Shown: positions 1-13,145, numbered from the stretch's first letter. The stretch is 64,000 nt of DNA from Trichosphaerium sp. ATCC 40318 (GCA_038496445.1 JALMLS010000062.1:558001-622000), one strand, 5' to 3'. A program made the numbers and translations. The notes: a model not told the origin generated them from the letters alone.

Positions 1-777
1 AACAAAAAGCTCCAATACAAGTTCTTGGAAAAACAAATAAAGAGCTTTGATTTAATTTAGAACTTTGCTCTTATTGGTGGACAATCTAGCTGCGTAATTG
101 TATTTACGTACCATTACACAATTTATGTACTGATTGTAGTTAAACCTTGTATTTACAGTTTAACTTTCTGCGTTGTGTCCGCGTAGTACCGATTCAACTT
201 GGTATGACTTTTTTTGAAATAGGTCCTACTTGGTCTTTAGATTTACACTGGTTCGACCGTCCGGTTGGTGACGGTGCGATTTTGGTTTCAATGACGTTCG
301 TCACTCAAGTAGTGATTGTCATTTTGGACTCGGTTTGGCCGGTTTAGATATTTTACAAAAAAGATCTACGCTGACTTAAGTGGTCATTTGATGTTTGTTT
401 GAGATCACCGAAGCAACTAGCGTCCAACAAAGAGACTCGAAGTGTATTATGGCAACTCAACCACATAGTCTAGTCAAAACGGCAAAAATCTTGACGCTAT
501 GGACTGTGCAGTCGGTTGTGAAGGTAGTTTTCGGTTAATTATAAATCCATATCCTGTTGGCTATTAGTACTTTTCAAAATCACGTTTTTATTGTACAAAA
601 ATGTGGCTGCGTAAAAACAGAGGTATAACGGCGCTGATACTACCAACGTATACTATAAACCATACATATGATTGAGGCGCTATGATATCGGTGAGTTTCT
701 TATTCACTGGATAGAAATTTCAAATTTTTTTCAATTTCATAATTGTTTTGGCGCCACACACAAAGAATGATGCAAAG
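1..777. other. Left-edge region without a supported gene
   Basis: No reading frame here has recognisable protein character. A 66-codon plus-strand frame at 147-347 has no homology I recognise and no plausible splice partner. The last part presumably carries the promoter and 5' leader of the nucleoporin gene that starts at 778. Confidence 0.5.
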
Positions 778-3700
778 ATGAACATAGAACAAACAGAAGA
801 GGCCAAAAAGTTCTCTGCGTTGGGAGACGCATCATATATCATTAATTCAGAGCTTCAGCCTGATGAGAAGGGCTATGAGTTAAATGATTTTTATATGACG
901 AAATCGCTCTCAAGGGATCTATATAAGAGCAGACCAAATGATTTTAGATGTTCGGAGCTCATACCTTTGCCTAATGCATTGCGAGAACAATTTCAATGTA
1001 AAATACGTTTTTTATGACGTTTATGCGCTTACCAAGGTAATAGATATGCAATGTAAGAGTTTTATGGGCATGTTTCCTGAAATACAACGAGCATGGCTAA
1101 CATTTGATCATAAACTCTTCCTATGGGACTATGTTAACGGGTACAGTGTTTTTGAAGCGCCATGACAGCAAAAGTTGATTACTCCTTGAACAGGTCGAGT
1201 TATGAATCATACGGCGGCTTGGACCAAATAATCAGCGCAGTAGCATTGGTAACACCAAAACCATCAGTATTCGTGTACGTCAGCTTTTAAAATATTTTAG
1301 CGTAAAAAAGTACCCTGGCGATCTCGTGGTCGCTGTGTTATTACTTTGGCGTCAATAAGAAAAACTTTTTAAAACAAAATGTCTGTTTTCAACAAATACG
1401 CTCATACGCCCTTATAAACAAAAAAACCAACGATTATATCTTAAACAAAACATTTAAAAACGGTTTAACTCTTTCGACGCGCAAATTTCAAAAATCAGCC
1501 TAAACACGCCTCTAAACAATATACAGGCCTGAAGTAAAACATCTCCTTATAGTAGGTACGCTAATAAACGCTTATACGTCATTTTTTGGCTGTCAAACCA
1601 AAAAACAATTCTTTACGTTGCATAAAGCCTCCTATATAGCTCATACGCGCTTAAAAAAATACTACGTATGATTGACATGTTTATTCAAGCGACTACTGTG
1701 GAAATTGTGATCATCGCCGTCCTTAAAAACCCCAACAACCCTCGGGATCTTAAACTTCGTGCCAGTACGTTTTAACAAATTTATATACACAGGATTAAGT
1801 GTTATTGCATTAAAACCATGAAACACATGTGTCACAGCATTTTTAATGTACCATTTCTGACGTTTTTTGTCTTTTAGCGAACTTCAGTTGTGGTACTGAT
1901 AATGTCAATATGACAAAGATTGTTGGCACAAAGAATGGTAGAATATTCGCAAGTGGTGTTGATGGACACTTATACGAAGTACATTATCGTCCTGAGAGTG
2001 GATGGTTTAATGGTAAAATGTGGAAAACTGCTGTTACAAATTTTACGACAACTTGGAATGTACCTCAGTTAGAATCTGTTACTAGTTGGCTTGGGTAAGT
2101 TGTTATTATGTCAATATTATAGGGTTGATATACTGATATTATGGGTAAACTTAGGTTCACTGGTGTCGATGCTTTGGTTGATATGTGTGTTGATGAAACG
2201 CGTCAAATTTTATATACTTGTTCAAAGAATTCTAGAATTGTTTGTTATGATCTTGGAGCAAAAGGTGATACCATACGCCGTGTTGCACAATATTTTTGTA
2301 CTTCAGCGCCAGTATTTGGTCATGGTGTTAGCGTACCACAGAAGATGGTATGTGTTTGTTTCAGCAAAAGACAAAAAAAAGCAAATCAACCTAATATTTA
2401 CTGTAGTCATTGCGTGCTGTTGGTATAAGTCCTGTCACAATCAATGAATCTGGACCTATTCATCTTGTTATAACTACACGCTCTGGTATAAGAATGTTCT
2501 TTACTACACTAACTGGGCCTGGTCAGAGCAGGGTGCGAAAAAACTCAAAAACAAACCAAAACTGTTGACACTTTATAAAGCATTACAGACTTGCTGATGA
2601 TAGACCAACTACATTGAGATTATTACATACACGTTTGATTGATGGATTACAGAGTCCTTTACTTCAGTCGGACACAGCTAGTACGTTTTAGTTTGTAATG
2701 AAATTTCATTGTTTTTTTTGAAATTTTTCCTTTTTGCTTACTGTTATCTTTGTAGCTTCTGTTCATGAAACGCATTATAGTCTTGGTACTACATTTATGG
2801 CTGATGCTATAACACCTGTACGTTTTTTTTTTTCCAATAATTTTTTAATAGGTGACATTTGAGCTCATTTCTTTCCTTCTCTAGGGTACAGATGCACTTT
2901 TGTGCTTTTCTGCCAATTTTTCAGAATCCACAACTACCCCTGATCCAAATAAAATTCCTATGCTCAATGAGTCATTGACAGAATTATATAATGTTATTGA
3001 GGTGCGTATTATAAGCTTTATTTTAGGAGCAGCAGCGAGTGTTTCTATTCACTTCCTTGATTCCAAAACCTTTTTTCCTTACACACTTTCTAGATGCCAG
3101 GTAAAATATGGTCAATAGTAGAAAATCGCTCAATGGAAGAAATCCTTTTCGAAGATAGCCTTAGAAGGTAAGTGTCTCAACTTTTAGTTCAAATTCTTCT
3201 CTTTTCTACCCCCGCGCTTGCAAGTATTGTTTTACAAGCAAAATAAAATGCAAGGCGTTTCTGTGAGGTGGAAAAACAAAGAGAAAAACGATTTGACCTG
3301 TATCAGAATTTCTTGAGATTTATGAACTCTAACAACGAGTAGGTCTCCTTCTCATGGTAGAGTTCCTGTACGAATTGTAATGAATTCAGAGCTTGCTACA
3401 CAACATGCTATTCCTGCTCGGCGATTTTTATGTCTATGGAATGGTGGTACGTGTTTTTTTTTTCTGACTTTTTCTCTGCTCGTTTTTTTGTTGATTTTCG
3501 TATCTGTTGTTTATTTTGGCTTTTAGGTATTTTTGATATTGTAAAACAACGCCCTGTCGATACACTCAAACGCATTCTCGAAGAAGGAAACTCAGCGGAG
3601 CTTAATGTACGAACATTAAACTAAAGAGACATGTTTTGATTTTTTTGTAAAATGCAAACTGACCAATCAAAAACAGGGATTCATTCAGGCTTATTCTATC

Positions 3701-6700
3701 CATCAAGTACTAGCAATGTCACTAGTTATTATATGTTGCAGAGAATCATTCGTTGAAGGATCTTTTGCCACTGTTGGGTTAGGTATAACTTTTTTGGTTT
3801 CTATCGAACCTTTTTTTTTTTTCTTGGTATTGTTTTCTCTTATGCTCACTATTTCTATCAGCGCAAACTGCTCATGCTAGAGAGCTTGCAAAAGCATTCT
3901 TTTTTCAAAACGCAGGACAAGCAGGTGTACATAGTAGCAATGGTACTATGTGTGTACGTACTGAGTATTATTCTCAAAAAATTCCTTTTTTTTTTCTTTG
4001 ACAGTTTGGGTCTCTAAGTATTTTTTTAGCTTATGTACTCTCCTGGGCAATGTGCACTCAGCACACATATGGCTCGTGTATTGAGACCAATATGGACTGA
4101 ATCTATAATCATTAAAGTCAGCAAAGAGACTATCTACAGTGAGATGGCATACGCAGAATACGTTCCTTATGTTAATGAATATCATCAAAACAGGTACGTT
4201 TTGTAATGGCAACCAAAAACCAACAAATTTGTCCTTGGGCTATTTGTATCATTGTTAACTGTATTCTAGTGATGACCCTATATTTGTGTGTCGTCTAAGT
4301 AGCGAACAATTGCGTAGTATAGAAACACAACTGAACGGCATAAAATTGTTCCTTGAAGAGAGTATCCTTTTTTTTTTTTATTTTTTTTCGAGATAGAGAC
4401 TCGAGTTTGTTCTTTGTTTCTTTGAACCCTCTTTCTGTTTTTTTCTTTCTTGGCCTTGACTTGTTTTAAAGATAATCAATTCGCTCCTATCAGACCTTAT
4501 ACTGAAATACCTCCTACACTTAGTCATCAACAAAAAGCGAACCTTCAAGATCAACAAGCAAAATCAAATATGCACTTACTTTTGCTTCATACACTAGAGT
4601 TTGTTGCATTGCTTCGTCTTCTTGTAGATAATATCATACCACTCATCATAAAGGAGTATGTGTTATCCACGTTATTCAGTGTATTCTTTATTGACGTTTC
4701 TTGTTAGGCTTCCAGAAGCACTTGGAAAGCGATTGAATGGCGTCAAATTTAATCAATACTTGATAGAGACTAGTGGAAGATTACTTACTGGTGAGATTAT
4801 TCGTGCATTGATACAGGTTGCTCAAAGATCTGACTCTGTAGTACGTATCATTACTTTTAAAATACTTGATTTTATCACGTGTTTGTGGCGTTGTTTTGGC
4901 GTTTTCTTAGAACAGAACGTTTCTATGAAGTTGGGTTTTGTGATTTATAATTGGTTTTAGCATAATGCGAGCATCAGCGATAAATTAAAGAGTAGATGTA
5001 AAAATCTATTCTCAGATCAAGAGCGTACTATATATAGAGGTATTGAGCTACTTAACATGGCAAAAACTACACAAAATATCGAACAAAGAGATCAATTCCT
5101 TAGAAGCTCATTGCAGGTAGGAATTTATTTATTTTTTATTTGTCTTTTGAATACTGGAATTTATATTGTATTTTTGCTGTTTGTTACATATTTATTGCAT
5201 ACACTATTGTGCTGTGGAACAATTTTGTTTGGTTTTTTAAAACTGATTTTCTTTGGATGGTGTTATTGATTGTTTCTTTACTTTTATTTTTTAATGTGTT
5301 GACAATCCTTTGTAGTTATTTTGTCGTTGTCCTGGTGGTTTGGAATTATCGAATATAATGGCTAGTTATCGGTATTTACGTTTTTATGATGGTGTTATAC
5401 AGCTTGCCATCAGAAGTGCACAATGTTATGATCCTACAGGCAAGTGCATAAACCCTTTTTTCCCACTTTTTTCCGAAGTATTAATTTCTGTTTCGTTTTA
5501 GATTCTGCTTTGGTTTTCTTTAAGAACGCACAAGATATGACAGACTTACAAAGAAAGAATACTCATGATAAATACAGTTATCGTTGTCTTTGTTATAAGT
5601 ACATTTTTGATGCAATGACACAAGACCTTATGGTTGTGGAGGATAACCAATCAGGTACAGCTAACAATCGCACTTTTTCTTCTTATTAATGTCTTTTAGA
5701 ATACAGTATGCCTGACGATCCAGCCACTGGTCGCCCATTCCCTAAGAGGCCTCCTATAACAGCTCGCAACAGAGAGGTGCGTGAGAGAGTGTTGACTTGG
5801 TTTTTTTTTTCGTAATTTCTTATGTGATACTAGTTTCTCAAGAAGAACTTCGTTATTACTTGTCTTGGTGCTGATGATGAACTGTTCCATTATATTTTAT
5901 ACCAATGGTGGTTGGACAATGGTGGTATGAACCACTTACTTCACGTACGTACATAGATAGACAAGGAGTATTGTTAGTTTGTTTTTTTCTGGCTTACATT
6001 AATTTTTTTTACAGTTTCAACCTTTGTACATGGAGGAGTTCTTGAGGCACTACTGTCCTGATGAGACTGATGCAAAAGATATTCTATGGAGGTATTACAT
6101 TACTCCAGGTATTGATCGATACTCCGATGCTGCATTCTCGTTGTATGAGACCGGAAGCAAAGAGTGCGTACCTTTTTCACTTTTGCCACTTCAGCTTTCT
6201 CCTTAATCGTTCTAACACCTCTGCAGTTCGGACCACTTAATTTTGGAAGATAGAATGGAATACCTTGCTAAAGCCAGAGCATATGCACAACACAGTATGG
6301 AACAAAGTACGTACCCTGAAAGCTTTTATCCTTTAAACGAAATTTGAAGATTTTCGCAAAGCTATTGGACTCTTTGCCCTTTTAAGTTGGTTAATTACTC
6401 ATTTCTCATAGACAATGTCGATAAAAGTCAGTCAAAGATGACAACAGATGTTCTGAGAGCAATTGAAACGAGTATACAAGTGCTAACTGTACAGAGAAAA
6501 ATCAGAGAAGAATTAGCAAATAGCGAGCAAGTTCCTGATATTAAAGCTGCTGCCTTGCATGATCTTAACCATAGAGTGCATCCTTTGGATACTGTACGTT
6601 GTATTTGATACAAACACGATGCACATAAGCATCATACAACACCTCATCAGCTGATTTTTCTTTTTAGTTGCTTAACACATATGCGGTTAAGTTTGTACTC

Positions 6701-7567
6701 TATGAGTCTGCTTTACATTGCTTTAAAGCCGCTGGTACTGTTGATCTACCTATTGTTACAAAATTATGGGCTTGTCTTCTTGAAGGAGAGATAATTAAGA
6801 TTAATCTATGGGAAGTGAATAATCCAGGACAACCAGGAAACCGTAGTGAGGCGATTAAGAAAAAATTGGTTAAACTCGGTAAGAGATGTTTGCCTTGATT
6901 GTTTTGTTACTTATGTTGACTTTAGGTACTGATTTCTATCCTTCCGATCATGTGTTCCCTGTACATGAAATAGCTGCAATAGTTGAAGACTATTCTAAGC
7001 AGATACGTGATCATGAGGCTTCATCTGCTATTGTAAGATTTTTTGTTGATTGGCTTTTTTTTGGTTGTCTTATCTGACATTCTTTTTAGCACACAGGACT
7101 TTCTTGGGATATTGAGTGGGTAGCACAAGCTTTTAGAGAAATTGGTGTAAACTGGTTGACGATTTTTGATAGCTACTCACGTGTAGTATCGATGGTAAGT
7201 CCAAATTTTCTGAATAATTTTTTATTCTCCAACTTTTTTTTCCCTATTTTTGACTCGTCTTGTGTACTCCCACGTGGGCTCATTTTTTTTCTTTTAGAGC
7301 ACGTGGCAAGAACCTTCCAAACAAATACATATTGTATCAGTTATGGCGTATGTTATTCGACAACTTGCAAAGGAGACCTTTAATGATACAAGACCTGGTG
7401 ATATTGCTCAATTCAGAATGAGACATGTTCCTGATGATTTGAATGGATTGATACAAACTATTGAGAGTATTAAGACACTTCAATCAAAAGAACTCTCTCT
7501 TAAACTTAAAGGTCTTTTAACAAATGTTACAAATGCATTACAGACAGGAAGGTTTACGCTTGAATGA
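778..7567 (+). CDS. NUP155: Nup155/Nup170-type nucleoporin, many exons
   Basis: This is a scaffold nucleoporin of the inner ring of the nuclear pore complex. The first exon starts at ATG 778. The N-terminal beta-propeller signature follows from about 1048: MGMFPEIQRAWLTFDHKLFL, then DYVNG. A short exon near 1679-1763 carries ATTVEIVIIAV, matching the family's propeller core. An exon from about 1877 reads NGRIFASGVDGHLYEVHY and then GWF, a hallmark of Nup155. Helical C-terminal exons follow, including LLNTYAVKFVLYESALHCF at about 6668 and LSWDIEWVAQAFREIGVNWL near 7093. The stop is TGA at 7565-7567. About two dozen exons are separated by introns of roughly 50-90 nt, apart from larger gaps between 1275 and 1877. 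Individual junctions were inferred by eye from frame continuity and GT...AG ends. The match to the Nup155 family is strong over the whole length. Confidence 0.93.
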
Positions 7568-7929
7568 TGAAAGAACAAAACATCTTTAATAAAATACAAA
7601 AGAAAATTTTTACCACTCGTAAAAACCAAACTGGGTGTACCCCGCGGTTGTAAATGGAAAGAGCAAGTGTGCACTGTTAACAAGTTGATCTTGAGTTATC
7701 GACTTGAACTATGGTTGGTCCAACAAATAGCCACGTGGATAAACAAATGAGTTTGCAAGCACGATAATTTAAGCAAAGTCTCAACAGACGAAGGAACGAT
7801 TTCCAAAAAAAATCAACTCCAACCTTCAAACTATCACCACTTAAGTGAGGGCGCCTCGCCGTGTTAGTTTAAACAGTTAACTCGCAAAGTTGTAAACGTA
7901 TTTGTCGGCGATTAATCACGTGATACCAA
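7568..7929. other. Intergenic spacer, nucleoporin to MORN gene
   Basis: No gene is visible. The spacer holds the 3' region of the nucleoporin gene and the promoter of the following MORN gene, ending in a TCACGTGA palindrome listed separately. Confidence 0.5.
7916..7923. promoter_or_regulatory. TCACGTGA palindrome just upstream of a start codon
   Basis: This perfect 8-bp palindrome containing an E-box core (CACGTG) lies 6 bp before the ATG at 7930. The same 8-mer recurs elsewhere in the window, which suggests a common bHLH-type binding site. That role is inferred. Confidence 0.4.
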
Positions 7930-9381
7930 ATGTCAGCAAAGATTGGCCCTTACAAACGTACTAAAACAAGACATTATACTTTATTAGATACTCCTCATGA
8001 TATACAACGTTATTTATGCACTTTCGACGCTGAAACGTTTTTTAAATTCAACTGTCTGTCTAAAAGGGCAGCAATCAACACTCATTACAATACCAAGCTC
8101 GAACAGAGTGGTATTTGGCTATATTGGTACCCTTCCGGGAAGCTACAGTATAATGTTATGATGGCAGATGGAAAGAAGAATGGTGAAACTAAGGGGTGGT
8201 ACGAGTCTGGAGGACTCAAGTTTCTTTGTATGTATCTTAATGATAAGGCTAATGGTGTACGAAAGTCGTGGCATGAAAATGGAGAACTGAAGTTTGAAAC
8301 AATGTATGTTAATGGCAGTAGACATGGTGTTGAAACGCTATGGTTTGACAATGGACAAGTTGAGGCACGGTGTAATTGGGTTGATGATAAGCTTGAAGGT
8401 TTACAACATAGATGGTTCAAGAGTGGTCTAAAAAAGGCAGAGTGTATGTATGTTAAGGGTAAAAAGAATGGTGAGTTAAAGTTGTGGAGTACCAATGGAC
8501 AAATTGTTCAACATGGTTTTTATATTGATAGTAAACAACATGGTGAGTGTAAATGGTGGTATGATAGTGGTCAACTCATGGAACATTCTATTTTTCTATA
8601 TGGTAAGAAGAATGGAAAGCGTTCAGAGTGGTATGAGAATGGACAACTTAAAACTGAAGTTGTTTTTGTCAATGGCAAAGAGAATGGCGAGTTTAATGAA
8701 TGGCATGAGAATGGACAACGTAAAGCGCAGTGTATGTACAATAATGGTGATGAGGAAGGCGAGCTTATTACTTGGTTTGAGAATGGAAGTCGTAGGTGTC
8801 AACGTACTTTTGTTAAAGGTGTGAAGCAAGGACAACATAATCAGTGGTATGAAAATGGACAACTACACATTCAGAATAACTTTATTGCTGGCAAGGAAAG
8901 TGGCATGTACAAGCAATGGTATGAAACTGGAGTACTTGAACTACAAACTGTTTATGTTGATGGTAAGGAGAATGGAACGCATGATGAGTGGTATGAGAAT
9001 GGAAAAGTGAGGTTACAATGCATCTTTATCAATGGTAAGAAGAATGGTAAGTATGAGGAGTGGTATGAGAACGGAAAAGTCAAGGAACAATCGTTGCATG
9101 TTGATGATAAGTACCAAGGTGAGGTAAAGCAGTGGTATGAAAACGGGCAGCTCAGGGTAAACTGTATGTATGTTGATGGCAAAAAACATGGTGAGGCTAA
9201 GGCATGGTACGAGAACGGAAAGTTGAAAGTTCAAGGCATGTTTGAAAATGGGTTAATGAATGGCGAATTTAAGAAGTGGTATGAGAATGGTCAAATTCAC
9301 TCCATAAGCTTTTACCACCATGACATAAAACATGGTGTAAAGGAGTGGGCATCAGATGGTCATTTAAAGACATGGGGTTGA
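7930..9381 (+). CDS. Intronless F-box-like/MORN-repeat (YwqK-type) protein
   Basis: This is a 483-residue single-exon frame. Residues about 18-50 (LLDTPHDIQRYLCTFDAETF, then FKFNCLSKRA) resemble a short F-box-like helical head. From about residue 60 the protein is a regular run of roughly 18 MORN/YwqK-type repeats of 23-24 residues. Their pattern is a W-Y-x-N/S-G-x-L core, then a hydrophobic strand, then V-x-G-K-x-x-G-E. The MORN fold is an elongated beta-hairpin ladder used for protein or membrane contacts. The F-box plus MORN layout is abundant in giant viruses of amoebae, which fits the absence of introns among intron-rich neighbours. Transfer is an inference. Two shorter relatives lie at 22.0 kb (minus strand) and 29.8 kb (broken). 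An SCF adaptor role is possible but not shown. Confidence 0.85.
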   Translation: MSAKIGPYKRTKTRHYTLLDTPHDIQRYLCTFDAETFFKFNCLSKRAAINTHYNTKLEQSGIWLYWYPSGKLQYNVMMADGKKNGETKGWYESGGLKFLCMYLNDKANGVRKSWHENGELKFETMYVNGSRHGVETLWFDNGQVEARCNWVDDKLEGLQHRWFKSGLKKAECMYVKGKKNGELKLWSTNGQIVQHGFYIDSKQHGECKWWYDSGQLMEHSIFLYGKKNGKRSEWYENGQLKTEVVFVNGKENGEFNEWHENGQRKAQCMYNNGDEEGELITWFENGSRRCQRTFVKGVKQGQHNQWYENGQLHIQNNFIAGKESGMYKQWYETGVLELQTVYVDGKENGTHDEWYENGKVRLQCIFINGKKNGKYEEWYENGKVKEQSLHVDDKYQGEVKQWYENGQLRVNCMYVDGKKHGEAKAWYENGKLKVQGMFENGLMNGEFKKWYENGQIHSISFYHHDIKHGVKEWASDGHLKTWG

Positions 9382-10084
9382 TAAAAATGGACTATTAATT
9401 CGGAGAATGCATCAACAAGCTCCGTTATAGAAAAAACCAAATAAATCTTTAGAGAGTGAAGATTCTCCTGTTGGGTTTCCGCTTTAGGGTTGCCGTGTTT
9501 ATTCAATTTTGAAGTTTACACAGAAAGAGGGTACATATGAAGTATGTGTTTGTTTAGGCAGTCTGCTTCACATTTTTTTGTTTATCTTGAAGCTTGTTGA
9601 TTTATAAGTTTTTTTGTACTTCCGCAGTGGCTGTGGTGGTTTGACAAGGAAATCCCTTTATACCAATGAGCTGTAATCCAATGTCCATAACTATTTATGC
9701 CTCATGGTACAGTAGTGCATGGGAGGAAAACAAATGTTGCTCCCGCTTGCAAGCACGTATTGATGCTAAACACATTCATAAGATTAACAAACCACTTAGC
9801 TTAGCATCCATCGTACCTAGTGTACACTTTCTTAGGCTCATCAAGTACATTATAATACAACAAGTGATGAATCAATTGATTCATCCTTATTACAAGAACG
9901 CAGAACGTGTGGAAAGTCCGCAATGCAATACAAGTTGAGGGACATTCGAAAAGAAACTAAAATCAATAAACAAACATAACAATTGACAGTACATAATTCT
10001 CATGGCTTCGCCTCAGTACTCTACGCCATCTTAACTCTGTAAAACAATTCACTGGAGCAGCTCTAGACAGTAACAGACTAATCC
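9382..10084. other. Spacer before the palindrome
   Basis: The stretch contains one 90-codon plus-strand frame at 9666-9938 with no recognisable family and no splice context. I see no other gene or structured element. Confidence 0.4.
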
Positions 10085-13000
10085 AGTGTGCATGCAAACT
10101 ATGTTACTTGCCTAAAGTGCGCCCACAGTACACGTCAAGTGAGTGAAAATACAATAAAAATTATTCCCTTTGCGAGTCATTAGGTTGTGTAAGGTCCTCA
10201 CTCAGTAGTGCTTAAAACCATTGGACGGAAACAAAGACAGCTGCTCAGAAACCATCTAGATGTGCTTATAAACGTGACAGAAACTAGACATTCTGGGAAC
10301 CAAACTTAGAATTTGAACTGTATAATGAGTTTACTGAGTACGATTCACTTAAAATACGTTAAGCGTTACTTTCTGTTGACATTTATCCGTTCTTGCTAAC
10401 GCTCAACCAACGTCTACTTTGTATTTAATTGCGTTATCTCTCAAAAATGAACTCAGGCAACGATTTATCTCAAATACCGCTTGAGGTGACGTTATAATGC
10501 TTGTACACAAGGTAAAATCGCTAACGTAACCGTATTAGATCGCTCACACGATATTTATGTTAATACCCATCAAACAAACCGGCAAGTCGTTTTTGACGCG
10601 TATTTAACGCTAAAATGAATAGGTATTCTTCCATTGGTGTCAAAGAGTTGGAAAAAGATGTATTCCGCTGAATCTCTTTGGGTACGCATCTTACGCATCC
10701 AATACTTGCCCTAACGTGGTTGCAACAATAGGCGATGATTTGTAGCAAATATAAATGGGTTCGCCGTCTGCCAAAAGGTATGACATGGAAACAACTGTTC
10801 AAAGACCGATATCCACTCCATGAATACATGTCATCACTTAGACTTGTAAAAGAAGGTACGACTACAACTTTATGTTATTTATTCACGCACGTGACTTTTA
10901 TTATTCTTGTAGAAGAACATGATCAACTCTTACGTTTCTCAAATGACAATACAGAGGTCACGTATGTTGGTGAAAATAACAAATCTAGGGTAAAAGAAAA
11001 TACTTTGTGGAAAAAAACCAAGTGAGTTTGATGTTGTTTAGAGTTGTCAAGCATCACATCCAATGAGACCACTTCCTTTTGGTAAAATTACATCAGTATC
11101 ATACTACGAGATCTATGTTATTGATACCCAAGAAGATCCTGCGTGAGTGGTTATGCTCAGTTGTGTACTAACTTCAAAATAGTGTTATTGGTATGGGTGC
11201 TGCTCTGAAACATTTTGAAAAAACCAAGGCGTTGCCAGGATGTAGAAAGTGTTCATATGGATATCACGGGTAATACTTGATTCCAATACAAAGTGTTTAT
11301 TAATTGTTTACGTTTTTTTAGAGATGATGGTGGCTTCTACTTTCGTAAGATGGGCTTTTTTGTTGTGCAATCAAAAAGTGATGGACTTTATGTTTAATGT
11401 GTTTTACTTTTAGAAAATGCATGGACATACACATTTAAAGAAAAGTGGGGACTTCATGATACAATTGGATGTGGGTTTGACTTTCAAGAAAAAGAAATGT
11501 TCTTTACAAAGAATGGCAACTTTATTGGCGTTATTCCTTATGTACTACTTCTTTTTCTTTTGTTTTCCTATTTTTTCATGACTGTTGTTTGTAGCCTGAT
11601 ATTGAAGCACAAATGTTCTTTCCAACTATTGGCATGAGATCAAACAGTGCCAAGTGTAGTGTAAACTTTGGAAAAGAACCATTTCGATTTGATGTGATTG
11701 CATACATTGACAAGAAATGTGAACGTACAACTTTCTTTTTTTAAACTCTTCAAAATATTCATACGTTCTAAATCATCTTTGTTTAAGTTGCTGATCATCC
11801 ATTGAAGAATCCAGTAGTACCCAAGGTACTTTGAATGCAATCAATTTGATTTTTAAGTATACAATAGTGGAGGGATGCCCCAATAGACTGGAACGAGTTA
11901 CTAGAAGGCCACTCAAATTTTTATTGGATGCTCGACCAGATTAGTAAGTCAAGTGCTACTTGTTAATATACTTACCACATACACAGCTATACTTGGTGTA
12001 TCAGCTTTCAAAAATCGTAAATTGATGAACTACATCAAGGAAGGCCTTGCTCAAATCCCAGGCTTCGATGCAAATACAGCATCATCGTCAGTAAGCTTTT
12101 TTTTTTCCTTCAACAAAAACAACTTTAGATCCTTATTGTTTTCTCTCATTACAGGATATTCACGAAATGCTTTCATACACTACACAAATTCAAACAATAA
12201 ACAACATCGAAACTGCAATGTGGCGCGCATATGATGGTGAAGATCCAGGACTACGTCTACCTCAAGTTATGTCTTTGCACGAATATTTTTTATTTATTTC
12301 AAAACCGGGAACACCATGGCAAAATGAGTTCTTACCAATGATGGAACCATTCTTCCTTGACAAAGATGTTTATAAACCTAGTACGCTTATATTTACAACA
12401 TCATCAATATTGTAGATACTAATAACGGAACTCTATCATAATAGGTGACAGCGACAGTGTGAAAATGGAACTAGTTAAAACATACATCCCAATCATCATA
12501 GCACAACACACAAAACAATCGTACTCTTTCTAGTGGCTTTTCAATACTTTGTTACACGTGCACATTATTGGTTTTGACTTATAAATTGATAATAGGCTTG
12601 AGATGTATTTCACTTATCTTGAATCTCCAGATATACCAGACCATCATGATTTCATCAGATTTATTGCTTTGAAATTTGTACAATACCCATCTTCTGTTAC
12701 AAATGATTTTCTCACTACAGTGGTTAGGAATGTGCTGATGGGAATATATCAGATAAAGAAATGCGTGATGCAGCAAGATCGTACGAAATAAAATACATGT
12801 CATACTTTTTGGTTTGAAGTCTAACAGTATTACCTTTAGTATCTGCATTAAGATGTTTGCTGATGCTATCAACCCTCCAAAACCAAAAACGAATGCTATT
12901 ACTAAAGCCTTTGATGTGTTTCACTTTATATTCTTTCCTGTAATTTACCTATCAACCTCGTGCGTCTTCTCTTTTTATTATGGTTTATTTTAAGTAAAAA

Positions 13001-13145
13001 CTTACTGACTTATCTATTAGGATATACCATGTCCCTTACTATTTTATTCGCTCTGTAAACACTTTGTGGCGCTACATAAGTTCGTTGTGGAAGCGGTAGA
13101 GTTCTAGAAGGAAGTGTATTATGATTTGGTCAAACCAAACAAGAC
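10085..13145. repeat. Left arm of a large imperfect palindrome
   Basis: The sequence from about 10085 to about 13145 is matched in reverse complement by about 15230-18270. Recognisable anchors are AAACTATGTTACTTGCCT at the outer end and TCTAGAAGGAAGTGTAT at the inner end, with small indels and scattered substitutions between. The arm contains a complete F-box/SPRY gene. Ends were placed by eye and are good to about 20-30 bp. Confidence 0.85.
10447..12943 (+). CDS. F-box + SPRY domain protein, left copy (splice site damaged)
   Basis: The gene starts at ATG 10447 (MNSGNDLSQIPLE). A downstream exon continues the F-box with a VSKSWKKMYSAESLWVRIL-like segment in the right copy. It then reads KYKWVRRLPKGMTWKQLF and a SPRY domain: YYEIYVIDT, ALPGCRKCSYGYHG, DTIGCGFDF, MFFTKNGNFIGVIP. 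A conserved helical C-terminal region of unknown type follows, with exons near 11990-12100, 12150-12420 and 12603-12780, and a likely stop at 12941-12943. SPRY domains bind protein targets and F-boxes recruit Skp1, so a substrate receptor of a ubiquitin ligase is the natural guess. The first intron's acceptor reads CG at 10549-10550, whereas the right-arm copy has AG. This copy may therefore be mis-spliced. The C-terminal exon is uncertain. Confidence 0.68.

Noticed and set aside
8085-9234. Several long minus-strand frames opposite the MORN gene
   Set aside because: The regular repeat makes antisense frames stay open. They show only a mirrored repeat pattern and no family resemblance.
11330-11420. 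One-base difference between the palindrome arms after AAGATGG, apparently shifting the SPRY frame
   Set aside because: The base lies inside an intron whose donor is GTAAGA just before it. Both copies splice to the same SPRY sequence.
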